Below are positions 36,703 through 44,755 of a stretch of 64,000 nucleotides of DNA, in pieces; the stretch's first letter is position 1, and the number at the start of each line of letters is the position of its first letter. Under the pieces are notes generated by a model. It saw only the letters and a program-made list of their open reading frames with translations, searched no databases and was not told where the DNA came from. The stretch lies in IMG/VR virus record IMGVR_UViG_3300049811_000251, positions 38,291 through 102,290 of that record, one strand, 5' to 3'. Position numbers and translations under genes: made by a program. Origin of the DNA: a virus.

Positions 36703-36731
36703 ATTATACCAAGTATTTTCTAGAAAGTCAA
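36703..36731 (-). promoter_or_regulatory. Promoter of the sugar operon
   Basis: Minus strand TTGACT (36726-36731), 17-base spacer ending ACTTGG, TATAAT (36703-36708). The CTTGG before the -10 is shared with promoters at 41159, 43957 and 62722. It starts transcription near 36696. Confidence 0.85.
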
Positions 36732-36734
36732 TTT

Positions 36735-37118
36735 CTAGATTATGTTTTTGGTAGGTAGGTACAGCGAAGATTTTGGAGACTCGCTTGGACTTTCGGATAA
36801 ACAAATTTCTTGCAATTCTTCCTTAAGCTTAAGTACATCAGACTCCTCTAAAGGCATCTTAGCGAGAAGAATTTTCAGAAGAAGTTTTGTTATTTCGAGT
36901 TCTCCCTTAAGCTCCACGAGTTTCTTGTAGAAAGAGTCAAATAACTCCGCTAATGAGTTAGGCTCGATTAAAGGTATTCCAATCGGTTGGACTGAGAATA
37001 CCTTTAATGGAGGATTGTTAGCAGGAGCTTTTTGGTAAGCCTCTACTACTGCGTTAATTAAACCTAGGACTTCTTTATCAGGCGTCGTGACCGTCGAATG
37101 GATGGGTATTGTCTTCAT
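36735..37118 (-). CDS. Hypothetical, Pro/Leu-rich with coiled coil
   Basis: 127 residues from the ATG at 37118, overlapping the upstream gene by 41 bases. The middle EELFDSFYKKLVELKGELEITKLLLKILL-type stretch is a leucine-rich helix. The C-terminus is Ser/Pro-rich (SESPSESPKSS). Unknown function. The dispersed palindrome lies inside the coding region at about 36977. Confidence 0.55.
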   Translation of the reverse strand: MKTIPIHSTVTTPDKEVLGLINAVVEAYQKAPANNPPLKVFSVQPIGIPLIEPNSLAELFDSFYKKLVELKGELEITKLLLKILLAKMPLEESDVLKLKEELQEICLSESPSESPKSSLYLPTKNII

Positions 37119-37374
37119 TATCGACTTTCTCATTCTTTTCTTGGGAATTGGCAAACGATTCAACTTGAGCTTTTATCTTTTCATAACTCTTAGTTAATTG
37201 TTCCAAGGCAGTCTTGTAGTCATTCTCTACTTTTTCTAACGCACAGCTCAAAACTTGTTGAAAGTAGTGATTAGCCTTTTTCTTATCTTCTTCGTACTGA
37301 GTTTCTAGCTTTTTACAGCCAGCCTCGTAGTTTAGCTTAAGGTTTTTTAACTTAGTTTCAAACAAGGGATTCAT
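37078..37374 (-). CDS. Hypothetical coiled-coil protein
   Basis: 98 residues, almost one continuous charged helix (KLKNLKLNYEAGCKKLETQY ... DYKTALEQLTKSYEKIKAQVESF) with a short acidic tail. ATG at 37374 overlaps the previous stop by 17 bases. Likely oligomeric; no function assigned. Confidence 0.6.
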   Translation of the reverse strand: MNPLFETKLKNLKLNYEAGCKKLETQYEEDKKKANHYFQQVLSCALEKVENDYKTALEQLTKSYEKIKAQVESFANSQEKNEKVDNEDNTHPFDGHDA

Positions 37375-37579
37375 TTACACACCTTCTTTCGAGTTTATTG
37401 AATTCGTCTAACTTCCTGTTGTAAATCTCCTCTCTATCTACCTGAGCACCTGCAAACACCTTGATTGCAAAGCTAGAATTTTTTCTAGCTTCCAGCTTAG
37501 CGTAGATTTTGAAAGTAATTGGATCATACACTACTAAGCCTTCGTGAGGCTTTCTATTTACTATCCACCAGCCAGCCAT
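37358..37579 (-). CDS. Small hypothetical protein
   Basis: 73 residues starting MAGWWIVNRKPHEGLVVYDPITFKIYAKL, a small beta domain, then a basic helix. The dispersed palindrome at 37587-37601 covers the upstream stop codon and supplies the TTGGA that precedes the start. An upstream TTG at 37591 is an alternative start. Confidence 0.55.
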   Translation of the reverse strand: MAGWWIVNRKPHEGLVVYDPITFKIYAKLEARKNSSFAIKVFAGAQVDREEIYNRKLDEFNKLERRCVNESLV

Positions 37580-37591
37580 TGTATTGTCCAA

Positions 37592-38062
37592 TCAGTTGGA
37601 GAATTCTTCTAAACACTCCGTAACATTGGGCAACACCTTAGTAAGGTCAACCCCTTGCTCCGCAAATTTGTTACAAGCTTCGATATACTTAGTGCGAAGT
37701 TGGGCAACACTAAGTCGTAAAATCTCGTTAGCTTCAACATACTTACCACTAGGGTCATTAGTATGTTTCTTAATCATGCTTTCCAGCAATTCGACTTGCT
37801 GTTTGAAGTGTCTCAGTCTATTGTTGAGAGACGCAAGCGTATCACCCTTAACCTTATCCATAGTAGGGTGAACGGATTTGAGAGCCTCTTTCCTCTTTTT
37901 CACTTCCGACATGGCTACCATAACGCCAATGATATAATCCTCCAAAGTAGGATGAATCCTAATAGCCAAATCAGCTTCCAGTTTCATTTCCTTATCTTTG
38001 AACTTTTCCAGCATTTCTTTAAGAGTGGCCGGATCAGTAGGAAGCTCGGTAAACTTAGCCAT
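37592..38062 (-). CDS. Hypothetical helical protein
   Basis: 156 residues with mostly helical sequence, including KEMLEKFKDKEMKLEADLAI and SLNNRLRHFKQQVELLESMIKKH coiled coils. Good AGGAGG site. Its stop lies inside a copy of the dispersed palindrome. Unknown role within the 41.1-36.7 kb operon. Confidence 0.6.
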   Translation of the reverse strand: MAKFTELPTDPATLKEMLEKFKDKEMKLEADLAIRIHPTLEDYIIGVMVAMSEVKKRKEALKSVHPTMDKVKGDTLASLNNRLRHFKQQVELLESMIKKHTNDPSGKYVEANEILRLSVAQLRTKYIEACNKFAEQGVDLTKVLPNVTECLEEFSN

Positions 38063-38073
38063 TTGATTACCTC

Positions 38074-38682
38074 CTAAAAAGGAATAATGCTGCTAGTAGT
38101 GGAGAGCGATTTAGCTACGGATTCTTGAGGAGTTTCAAAACTTGTTCCCTTGAGCAAATGCTTAAGGTTAGTCAAAACAAATTTCTTATATCCTCTAAGA
38201 ACACCAGCCTGCTTATCAGTAATATAACCTTTCCTATCGTACCATTGTACGATACTCTCTACAATGTCTTTTGAAGGCTTAGTTGCAGCCCTAGCTGCAT
38301 TAACCTTGGGCAGCAACTGCTTTACAGTGGAAACAAGTTCCACGAAATCCTCTTTAACCGAAGGATCGGCTTTCTTAGCAGTTTGCAAATCTTCCTTGGT
38401 AATCCAACCTTTCCCTATCTCTATGCCACCTAACGTAATTGCAGGGTCAGGCTTTGGAGGTACAACAAAGACGCCCCTATCTTTCAAAGCCTGGGCAGCA
38501 CCACAGTTTGTACAAACTTCCAACCTTTCAATGCCTCTCGAACCCCGTACCTCTAAGATAACCCCCGGAGTTTCAGAAGGCTGCTGACAGAACACACAAA
38601 TCTCAATGTTTACAGGCTGACTGTAAATCATTGGAGAGTATTCTTTTTTAGATAACTCCAAGACAGCATCTTCATCATACAT
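38074..38682 (-). CDS. Zinc-finger protein, unknown role
   Basis: 202 residues from the ATG at 38682 with AGGTGG before it. A Cys4 element, ICVFC ... VCTNC, lies at about 28-60. The rest is helical, with KADPSVKEDFVELVSTVKQLLPKVNAARAATKPS and a terminal WYDRKGYITDKQAGVLRGYKKF segment resembling the small helical domain of phage single-strand-binding or recombination helpers. Function uncertain. Confidence 0.6.
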   Translation of the reverse strand: MYDEDAVLELSKKEYSPMIYSQPVNIEICVFCQQPSETPGVILEVRGSRGIERLEVCTNCGAAQALKDRGVFVVPPKPDPAITLGGIEIGKGWITKEDLQTAKKADPSVKEDFVELVSTVKQLLPKVNAARAATKPSKDIVESIVQWYDRKGYITDKQAGVLRGYKKFVLTNLKHLLKGTSFETPQESVAKSLSTTSSIIPF

Positions 38683-38691
38683 TGTGACCAC

Positions 38692-39102
38692 CTATGCTAA
38701 GTGGACTTGTGCTTCATCCAAACTTCTAATAATGACGGGGATGTTCCACTCCATCCATGCGTAATCATCGCTAAATTTCTTAACGATTTTGTTGTACGCA
38801 ACGGGATTCTTCCTAGCATCCCATTTCAACACTTTGTACGAAGTAGATAGGTTGACCAAACTTCTGTAAGCTGCAAAGTTTGTTTGCATCTTGTCAAAGT
38901 AGTCTTCCCCATCCACTATGATACCGTAAGGATTTAAGTCATCTCTGTAAAAGATGACACTATGTTCCTTAAAAAAGGTCTCCACTTTTTTAGGTAATGG
39001 ACCCAGAGGGCCTAACTTAAACGGATTTTCAGGTAATAACAGCTTTCGCAGATTACCTGATAAAGGTTGTAAGGAGTACAACCTTGCTACTATTTTTCCC
39101 AT
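38692..39102 (-). CDS. Hypothetical protein
   Basis: 136 residues, alpha/beta, with an N-terminal basic part (MGKIVARLYSLQPLSGNLRKLLLPENPF). No motif recognised. Overlaps the upstream stop by 13 bases and is followed by the zinc-finger gene 10 bases later, so it belongs to the same operon. Confidence 0.55.
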   Translation of the reverse strand: MGKIVARLYSLQPLSGNLRKLLLPENPFKLGPLGPLPKKVETFFKEHSVIFYRDDLNPYGIIVDGEDYFDKMQTNFAAYRSLVNLSTSYKVLKWDARKNPVAYNKIVKKFSDDYAWMEWNIPVIIRSLDEAQVHLA

Positions 39103-39443
39103 TCAAACAACGCCTTTGCAACAAGCGTTCCGGTTCTAGTGTAAGCCACCAGCTTAACAGCCGACAGCTTCATCTTAGATTCGTCCTTAAAGAGGACGTA
39201 GAGCTTTCGGTGGTCCTCTTTAGAAATAAGAACCACTGGAGCTTTCGGATTCTGGCTAAGATACCAGCCCGTGCATTCTTCGTCGATAGCCATTCTGACG
39301 AAGAGCACCGGCTCATCAGGAGGACCGTCGGCTTCAATAGGAACGTATCCCCAATCCTTAGCGTAGATAACGTCTCCAACCTGAGGAGGGTTATCCCGAA
39401 GATCGTAAAACTTATCCATGTCTTGAAAAATCACGTTAGACAT
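39090..39443 (-). CDS. Hypothetical small beta-domain protein
   Basis: 117 residues from the ATG at 39443 with AAGGGA in front, starting just after the DUF6165-like stop. The segment FYDLRDNPPQVGDVIYAKDWGYVPIEADGPPDEPVLFVRMAIDEECTGWYLSQ suggests a small beta-barrel. No known family. Confidence 0.55.
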   Translation of the reverse strand: MSNVIFQDMDKFYDLRDNPPQVGDVIYAKDWGYVPIEADGPPDEPVLFVRMAIDEECTGWYLSQNPKAPVVLISKEDHRKLYVLFKDESKMKLSAVKLVAYTRTGTLVAKALFEWEK

Positions 39444-39444
39444 A

Positions 39445-39825
39445 CTAAGTCCCTTCCGAGTAAGATTTAGACTCGATACTAACACCGTTGAACATTAAGT
39501 CTAGTTGTTTCTTGAGAGCGGACCTTTGATCGTTGTACGAGATTATATCCTTCGACAACTCTGCATACTGATTATCGTACACAGCTTGACGAATTAAGTC
39601 TTCCGTACGCCATAACGTAGCATTAACTTCGTACAGGCGAGACTTAAGGATTAAGTACTGATCGAAGTTTGCAGGAGACAAGTTTTCCACCGCCTCCTTT
39701 TCCGCAGCTAAGCATTCTTGATAATGCCTAGTTCTGTTAATCTTTGAATCGTTTTTTATCTTCAGTTCGAGAATAACGATCCGGTCGATCAGCTCACCGA
39801 ATCCAATCTCGATTTCAATTTTCAT
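39445..39825 (-). CDS. DUF6165-like coiled-coil protein
   Basis: 126 residues. The N-terminal IEIGFGELIDRIVILELKIKN closely follows the DUF6165 pattern (VSxGELIDKITILEIK), then a coiled coil. DUF6165 proteins are often encoded beside glycan or lipopolysaccharide genes. Role unknown. Overlaps the upstream gene by 4 bases. Confidence 0.7.
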   Translation of the reverse strand: MKIEIEIGFGELIDRIVILELKIKNDSKINRTRHYQECLAAEKEAVENLSPANFDQYLILKSRLYEVNATLWRTEDLIRQAVYDNQYAELSKDIISYNDQRSALKKQLDLMFNGVSIESKSYSEGT

Positions 39826-40301
39826 TTAACTATTCCCGCTGGAAGTTCGATGCAAAAATCCAAGTGATTGGAGTTTGCTAGAGTCTTTAGCTGTTCGTAC
39901 AATTCCTTAATAGCAACCTCCAAGGTCTTCATTTCATTTTTCAGAGAAAGCGTGAAAGCTTTGTCTTTGTCAGTCATCTTGTACACTTTTCGTTTCATAA
40001 TCTCCACGTTTTTGTGGAGTAGTGTACTTCTAGCGATTCGATACTTGTTTGATAACTCTTTGAGTTTCGTTTTAAGTGCCACGAACTCAGAGTTATCAAG
40101 CAACGCCAAGGCAGCTTCCAGTTGCTTGATTTTTTCTTTGGTTGTTAGCAACCTCTCAAAGAGTACATCGTCACTAAACTTGTTTAAGACACCAACCCTT
40201 TCAAGTGTAGAGTAGTGTCTGTGTTCTTTTTCTACCCGCTTACCATGCCAGTTGATTCTATCTTCAAGAGACCACTCATCCCAATTCCTAGGCAACTTCA
40301 T
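39822..40301 (-). CDS. Hypothetical helical protein
   Basis: 159 residues, largely helical (KIKQLEAALALLDNSEFVALKTKLKELSNKYRIARSTLL). Begins MKLPRNWDEWSLEDRINWHGKRV. Carries one copy of the dispersed palindrome near its C-terminus (LANSNHLDF). Unknown. Confidence 0.55.
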   Translation of the reverse strand: MKLPRNWDEWSLEDRINWHGKRVEKEHRHYSTLERVGVLNKFSDDVLFERLLTTKEKIKQLEAALALLDNSEFVALKTKLKELSNKYRIARSTLLHKNVEIMKRKVYKMTDKDKAFTLSLKNEMKTLEVAIKELYEQLKTLANSNHLDFCIELPAGIVK

Positions 40302-40328
40302 GTCTTCAATCCTTGTTAGATTGAACGT

Positions 40329-40895
40329 TTATCCAATCGCTTGGAGAGCCATTAAGACGGCACGCATCTTAAGGACTCCATTCAGTGCTGTATGTACCTT
40401 TTCAGGTTCTATCCCAAAAGTCTTACAAGCTGTTTCTAATGAGTAGGAGTGTATTTGCCACCCCCTACTTGCCGCTGTATGATAAAATACACCAGCGGCA
40501 TCTATCGGAGGACGCTTGAAGATAAAAGGCTCTCTTATCCTCAAGCACTCATTAGACATGCAACTAATATCAAAAGACACGTTCCACCCGACAAGCCGAA
40601 TTTTACCATAATCACTTAGTTTGTACAATAGGGGTACTACATTTTTCCAAGGTTCAGCACTTTCCACAGTTTCCGCAGTTATACCGTTTAACTGCTCTGT
40701 GAAATGCGTGATACCCGACAAATCGTCGGGTTTAACATACCTCTCAAGTGTATCTAAGACTTCCATAGTCTTAGAACGCACTTTTATCGCACCTATTTGA
40801 AGGATTCTTGGAAAAGAACCCTTTGCTGCTTCTTCATAAATATCTGTGGTTTCTGTATCAACTAAAACTACCGTATCTTCGTTGAATATGTTCAT
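40329..40895 (-). CDS. DnaQ-like 3'-5' exonuclease fold, altered Exo III motif
   Basis: 188 residues of the DEDDh family. Exo I VVLVDTETTDIYEEAA and Exo II VGWNVSFDISCM are clear. The C-terminal motif HTALNGVLKMRAV keeps the His but has Gly where the final metal-binding Asp usually stands (H-x4-D). Activity may therefore be weak or depend on another acid. It may trim DNA or RNA ends during replication. Starts with AAGGAAACG before the ATG; the stop overlaps a palindrome copy. Confidence 0.8.
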   Translation of the reverse strand: MNIFNEDTVVLVDTETTDIYEEAAKGSFPRILQIGAIKVRSKTMEVLDTLERYVKPDDLSGITHFTEQLNGITAETVESAEPWKNVVPLLYKLSDYGKIRLVGWNVSFDISCMSNECLRIREPFIFKRPPIDAAGVFYHTAASRGWQIHSYSLETACKTFGIEPEKVHTALNGVLKMRAVLMALQAIG

Positions 40896-41113
40896 CGTTT
40901 CCTTTTATACGCAATGAATGCCAGACGAACTTCTTCTTCGTTAGTCGGATCAAGCATGACTAACTCAGGAGCAGTCTTATGACTAAACTCCATAAGACCC
41001 ATTCTAGGAACCGTGTACTTCTCCGCACATTCAACACAATACTTAGTGGAGGGCAGAATTTCCAAACGTTCTTCGGGAATCACCACCCCGCAATCATTAC
41101 AGAGCTTGCACAC
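40892..41113 (-). CDS. TraR/DksA-like C4 zinc-finger protein
   Basis: 73 residues from a GTG with GGAG upstream: CNDCGVVIPEERLEILPSTKYCVECAEKY is the TraR/DksA zinc finger. The coiled-coil part is missing, as in TraR and small phage homologues. It could bind RNA polymerase through the secondary channel and shift host transcription. It is the first gene after the promoter at 41159-41187. Confidence 0.8.
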   Translation of the reverse strand: MCKLCNDCGVVIPEERLEILPSTKYCVECAEKYTVPRMGLMEFSHKTAPELVMLDPTNEEEVRLAFIAYKRKR

Positions 41114-41158
41114 TCTTTTGATACTCCATGTTAGAGTAAATGATCGTCGATACCGGCA

Positions 41159-41187
41159 ATTATACCGAGTTTCTCCATAAAAGTCAA
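41159..41187 (-). promoter_or_regulatory. Promoter of the TraR/exonuclease operon
   Basis: Minus strand TTGACT (41182-41187), 17-base spacer ending ACTCGG, TATAAT (41159-41164). Transcription starts near 41152, about 40 bases before the TraR-like GTG. The -35 overlaps the T-tract of the upstream terminator. Confidence 0.85.
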
Positions 41188-41218
41188 ATAAAAATTCTCG
41201 GCATACGTTGCCGAGAAT
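41187..41218 (-). terminator. Rho-independent terminator after the lysis-type operon
   Basis: ATTCTCGGCA (41194-41203) and its complement at 41209-41218 form a 10-bp stem with a 5-base loop, followed on the minus strand by TTTTTATTT. It ends the operon 41.2-43.96 kb and abuts the next promoter. Confidence 0.9.
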
Positions 41219-41246
41219 AAGAGAAATCCTTTTCTCAAGGTTGAAC

Positions 41247-41471
41247 TTAGTCTTTGTTCAACAGGTCAATGATCTTGTTAAGAACAAAGTCAATGATCTC
41301 CATAACAAGCTTGAAAATCTCAGACCAATCAGCCGATCCTTGAAGATTTTCAAGCACCTTTTCCTTAAGAGCAGCAGTATCGTCACCGTCTTCATAAAGC
41401 TCGACAGCAGAGCGAAGAATCGCCAAACGAGCCTTACGACGAGCCTTACGGCGTTCGAGAATAGAGGCCAT
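41247..41471 (-). CDS. Small hypothetical protein
   Basis: 74 residues from the ATG at 41471 with AAGGAG in front. The basic N-terminus (MASILERRKARRKARLAILRSAVELYEDG) is followed by a hydrophobic helix (IFKLVMEIIDFVLNKIIDLLNKD). It is the last gene of the lysis-type operon; an amphipathic membrane-active helix is possible. Confidence 0.55.
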   Translation of the reverse strand: MASILERRKARRKARLAILRSAVELYEDGDDTAALKEKVLENLQGSADWSEIFKLVMEIIDFVLNKIIDLLNKD

Positions 41472-41508
41472 TCTATAACTCCTTGATACTTCCAACCGAT
41501 TGGACTAC

Positions 41509-42036
41509 CTATCTACGTCGATAGGTACGACTAGGAGTGGGGCACCTACCTCCTGGACAATTACTTCTATAAGTAATTGTCGGAAGAGTTTGCACCACTA
41601 CTGGAGTAGTTACTGAAGACGCAACTACTTTAACAGTTGAAGGCTTGAGATCAGACGCAGAGAAAGTTCCTTCGTGGTTAGCGTTGTGAATAGCTTCCAA
41701 GAAAGACTTATCTAAGGTCTGAAGTATAGCTCTGTCGAAGTAATGAGGAGCACCGGCTAAGTGGTTAATCAAGTATTCTCTAGATACTTGACTAGGGCTA
41801 ATGCCGTTTATAGTCCATCTAGACCTAAAAGAAGGCTTAGTAAGAACTACAGACTTAGCTGTAGGTGCTGGAGACGCAGCGACTACCGTCTTAGCTACGA
41901 CTGGCTTGGCTGCAACTGGTTTAGAAGAATCTTGAAAAACTGAAATAGCGGCATAGCTATCCAGTTCATCCCGATCCTCAAAAATTGCTATAGGATCAGA
42001 ACCTACAGCAACAACTGACAACAGTAAAGCTATCAC
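41509..42036 (-). CDS. Secreted protein with Pro/Ala-rich linker, planctomycete-like tail
   Basis: 175 residues from a GTG overlapping the peptidase stop. The first 12 residues (MIALLLSVVAVG) resemble a short signal. A repetitive VAAKPVVAKTVVAASPAPTAK linker follows, then a small domain, then the C-terminal YRSNCPGGRCPTPSRTYRRR, a Cys-Pro-Gly-Gly-Arg-Cys tail of a kind common in planctomycete proteins. Role unknown, but its operon suggests action at the cell envelope. Confidence 0.65.
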   Translation of the reverse strand: MIALLLSVVAVGSDPIAIFEDRDELDSYAAISVFQDSSKPVAAKPVVAKTVVAASPAPTAKSVVLTKPSFRSRWTINGISPSQVSREYLINHLAGAPHYFDRAILQTLDKSFLEAIHNANHEGTFSASDLKPSTVKVVASSVTTPVVVQTLPTITYRSNCPGGRCPTPSRTYRRR

Positions 42037-42953
42037 AGCAATACCTGTTCACTTAAGGGAGTTAGACCGTTAAGCCCTACTAAGGCATAAGTAGCCCGCT
42101 GCTTAACGATTGCGTTACAAGCATCTTCGTCTAACCAAACCGAACCTTCTGGCATATCATCAGGATACTTACCGCCAGTTCCCCACTGCGGTCCCCATGA
42201 GTTTACATACAAAAGACCGAATGGATTGTACCTCACTGCTAAAAAGCAAGTACAGTGACCCCCTCCTGAGCGTAGGGAACTGAAGCCTTTAGCATTTCGT
42301 TTTCCAGTAGGAATCAAGTTGCAACAATTAGCTACTGGAATACCGTTTTCAATAGCTTTTCCTACAGCCCTGGCACTAGAGATCAAGGGAGTCTCTGTAA
42401 CAGGGCGAACCTTAGCAAGTTTTTCTTTATCCGTCGGAACACCCTTAGGACTACGAGTCCAATTGATTGCATTAACCTCGTCTTTCGTATAATCCGTATC
42501 AGCTAAACCCTGTTCAGATTGAACCATTACCCCCCAATTAGTCAACCACTTGTTAGCCCAGACACCCGTACTACCGTCCCACTTACCAGGACGATTAGCC
42601 ACGTCAACTCGACTACCAGCATAGATAGAGCTTACAGCCGCGTGTCCAGGACACTTACCTAATCCCAATACTTCGTTAATACACATGAGAACAGTGGCAG
42701 CTTTAGCGTAACCTTGACCTACGCAAGTACCTCTACGTTGATAGTTAGGCCACCACTTACCAAACTTTTGAACGAAAAACCTGTAAAGAAACGTTTCTTT
42801 ATCAGGCATATCCATTAAATACCAAGCCGCTGATTCAAACAGCGGCATCTGAGAAGCGGCTAAGAAGGCAGGCTGCTCTACTTTTTCCAGAGCAGAATCC
42901 CAACCCTTTACCTCATTATCGTAATACTGATCCATTACTGATTTACGAGGCAT
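42033..42953 (-). CDS. Papain-like cysteine peptidase (C1 family)
   Basis: 306 residues. The catalytic Cys is in YQRRGTCVGQGYAKAATVLM (about residue 78). The His is in GGGHCTCFLAVRYN and the Asn in LLYVNSWGPQWG, the standard C1A Asn-Ser-Trp-Gly. No signal peptide is obvious. It sits between a holin-like gene and secreted proteins, so it may be an endopeptidase acting on the wall proteins of the host or processing virion parts. C1 peptidases are uncommon in phages. Confidence 0.85.
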   Translation of the reverse strand: MPRKSVMDQYYDNEVKGWDSALEKVEQPAFLAASQMPLFESAAWYLMDMPDKETFLYRFFVQKFGKWWPNYQRRGTCVGQGYAKAATVLMCINEVLGLGKCPGHAAVSSIYAGSRVDVANRPGKWDGSTGVWANKWLTNWGVMVQSEQGLADTDYTKDEVNAINWTRSPKGVPTDKEKLAKVRPVTETPLISSARAVGKAIENGIPVANCCNLIPTGKRNAKGFSSLRSGGGHCTCFLAVRYNPFGLLYVNSWGPQWGTGGKYPDDMPEGSVWLDEDACNAIVKQRATYALVGLNGLTPLSEQVLL

Positions 42954-42990
42954 GTCTTAACCGCACTTTCGAGAAAAGGAACAGAATCGT

Positions 42991-43695
42991 TTACTTAGAG
43001 AGTCCGTCAGCTATAGCAATGTAGGCTTCGGCCCATTGCTTAGCAGTAGCTAATTTTCCATTAGCTACAAGAGTCTTCAACTCTTCGGCTAATTGAGTAC
43101 GCACTGGACCCCAAGCTAAGTAGGAGTCCAAGCCTACGGCTTTCCGCGACTCCTCAACAATAGCTTTAGCAAACTCGTCTAGACTTGTGAAAGTCTCAGA
43201 CATAGCCGCCGCGTTTCTGTAAACAAGGGCCAGAGCTTGAGCTTCCTGGGCCGGACGACCGCTAGCCTTAAAAGCCTCAGAAGCTTTCTTGGTCAAAGAG
43301 TCCAATTGATTGGAGGGAACTACCGGAGTCACCGGAGTCACCGGAGTCACCGGAGTCACCGGAGTCACCGGACCAATGACTACTTCTTGATACTCCGTAA
43401 CAATTTCCCTCTTCTCGAAATCAGTCCAACTAACGTCGATTGAATAAGTACCAGGAGCACCTATAACGACGAACTTTTTCAGTTCGTCGTTACTCTCTAA
43501 CTGATAAACTTTAACCCCCTTTCGGGGGTAAACTAAAACCGTTACGCCTTGCTTAGGCAGCTTTTTCGCATCCAGTCCTGAAGTAGGAACTGAAATTTCA
43601 GCTACCGGAAGGTCTGAATCTACTTTCACAGTAAATTCAGCGTTTACTGTGCTCGCTAATAACGCAAGCAACCCAAGAACCCAGAATTTTCGCAT
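42991..43695 (-). CDS. Secreted protein with Val-Thr-Pro repeats
   Basis: 234 residues with a clear signal peptide (MRKFWVLGLLALLASTVNA). A beta domain spans about 20-105, followed by a hinge of tandem Val-Thr-Pro units encoded by repeats of ACCGGAGTC at about 43318-43375, then a helical domain (LDSLTKKASEAFKASGRPAQEAQALALVYRN). One palindrome copy encodes SNQLDS at the junction. Probably a periplasmic or surface protein made at lysis. Confidence 0.65.
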   Translation of the reverse strand: MRKFWVLGLLALLASTVNAEFTVKVDSDLPVAEISVPTSGLDAKKLPKQGVTVLVYPRKGVKVYQLESNDELKKFVVIGAPGTYSIDVSWTDFEKREIVTEYQEVVIGPVTPVTPVTPVTPVTPVVPSNQLDSLTKKASEAFKASGRPAQEAQALALVYRNAAAMSETFTSLDEFAKAIVEESRKAVGLDSYLAWGPVRTQLAEELKTLVANGKLATAKQWAEAYIAIADGLSK

Positions 43696-43699
43696 CTCA

Positions 43700-43909
43700 T
43701 TAGTCCTTTTTATCTAGAGACTTCATCTTCAAAACCGTTCTACTGGCTTGATAGCCGAGTACAGATAATACGGCAAGAGTAGCACTTAAAATCTTAGTTA
43801 CAATGGTAACGTCATCAAAAATACCTGCTGCAATAACGGCTGAAACTACTGTTCCAGCCAGGGTAAGCCAAAACTCCGAAGTCTTCCAACCGGGAGTGTG
43901 AGGATTCAT
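43700..43909 (-). CDS. Holin-like membrane protein
   Basis: 69 residues from the ATG at 43909: MNPHTPGWKTSEFWLTLAGTVVSAVIAAGIF, then TKILSATLAVLSVLGYQASRTVLK. Two membrane segments separated by a short loop and a charged Lys-rich tail fit small phage holins (the SEFWLTL start is seen in many). Its ribosome site GGAG is formed by the right half of a palindrome copy at 43917-43932. First gene of the lysis-type operon. Confidence 0.75.
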   Translation of the reverse strand: MNPHTPGWKTSEFWLTLAGTVVSAVIAAGIFDDVTIVTKILSATLAVLSVLGYQASRTVLKMKSLDKKD

Positions 43910-43956
43910 TTTTAACTCCAATTGATTGGAGAGGCTTACTTACTTCAAACTCTTTA

Positions 43957-43985
43957 ATTATACCAAGTATCTACAAACTTGTCAA
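43957..43985 (-). promoter_or_regulatory. Promoter of the holin/peptidase operon
   Basis: Minus strand TTGACA (43980-43985), 17-base spacer ending ATACTTGG, TATAAT (43957-43962). Both boxes are perfect. Transcription starts near 43950. Confidence 0.9.
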
Positions 43986-44755
43986 GCGTTACTATCGTTA
44001 ATTCTTTGTAAAGCTGCCTTCTTAATCTGATTCCTATAATCAAAGTCAGCACTACCTACTCCACCAGTAGAGGGTAGTCTGTAACAAAAACCTGATAACA
44101 TAACTTCTCTCAAATCTGAATACAAAGACTTAAACTTAGGAGTATGGTACATCCACGGACCTGGAATACCCCATCTTTGTAGTAATTCTACTTTAGAGCC
44201 ACTTCCAAACAAACAAGACTCATCAAAGCATGGCTCTACAGCATTAGAAAAAGCAACTTGAGGTTCAATTAAACCTACTCTAACATAACCGTCTAAACCA
44301 GTACTTTCCTCCTTAATAACTACATATTTTTCATCATCAACGTGCTTAAAATTACGCAGCCTAACCATAGGAATTAAAAAACGATCCTCACTAGGAAACT
44401 TGTAAAAGTTCTCTTGAATACCGTCCCAAGCTAAGTAACTCAAGTAAACAAACTCGTCAAAAATTAACTTATAATCTGATCCAAAATCTGTAGCTAACGC
44501 TAAATTCCTACAGTGATTGATGTTCTGAGGATTACCGTTCTTAACTTCAATAAACTTATGACCAAATTCTTTGAGAGACGCTAGAATAATTTTTCTAGTA
44601 TCTTTCACTAAATTATTCAGTATCCAAATTTTTGTAACTCCTAGAAAATCGGGTTCGTCTTTCAAAATAGTAAGCAACGCCGAAGTGCTATCTGTAGACT
44701 GATGATAACCAGGAATAGGATCGCTGATTATACGAATCAAAGAGACTTTATACAT
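43982..44755 (-). CDS. Probable GT-A glycosyltransferase
   Basis: 257 residues. KIWILNNLVKDTRKIILASLKEFGHKFIEVKNGNPQNINHCRNLALATDFGSDYKLIFDEFVYLS follows GT-A enzymes: a first Rossmann part, an N-x3-RN-like turn, then a metal-binding acidic turn (here FDEF rather than DxD). The start overlaps the upstream stop by 8 bases. It would act with the epimerase and other transferases of this cluster. Confidence 0.65.
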   Translation of the reverse strand: MYKVSLIRIISDPIPGYHQSTDSTSALLTILKDEPDFLGVTKIWILNNLVKDTRKIILASLKEFGHKFIEVKNGNPQNINHCRNLALATDFGSDYKLIFDEFVYLSYLAWDGIQENFYKFPSEDRFLIPMVRLRNFKHVDDEKYVVIKEESTGLDGYVRVGLIEPQVAFSNAVEPCFDESCLFGSGSKVELLQRWGIPGPWMYHTPKFKSLYSDLREVMLSGFCYRLPSTGGVGSADFDYRNQIKKAALQRINDSNA

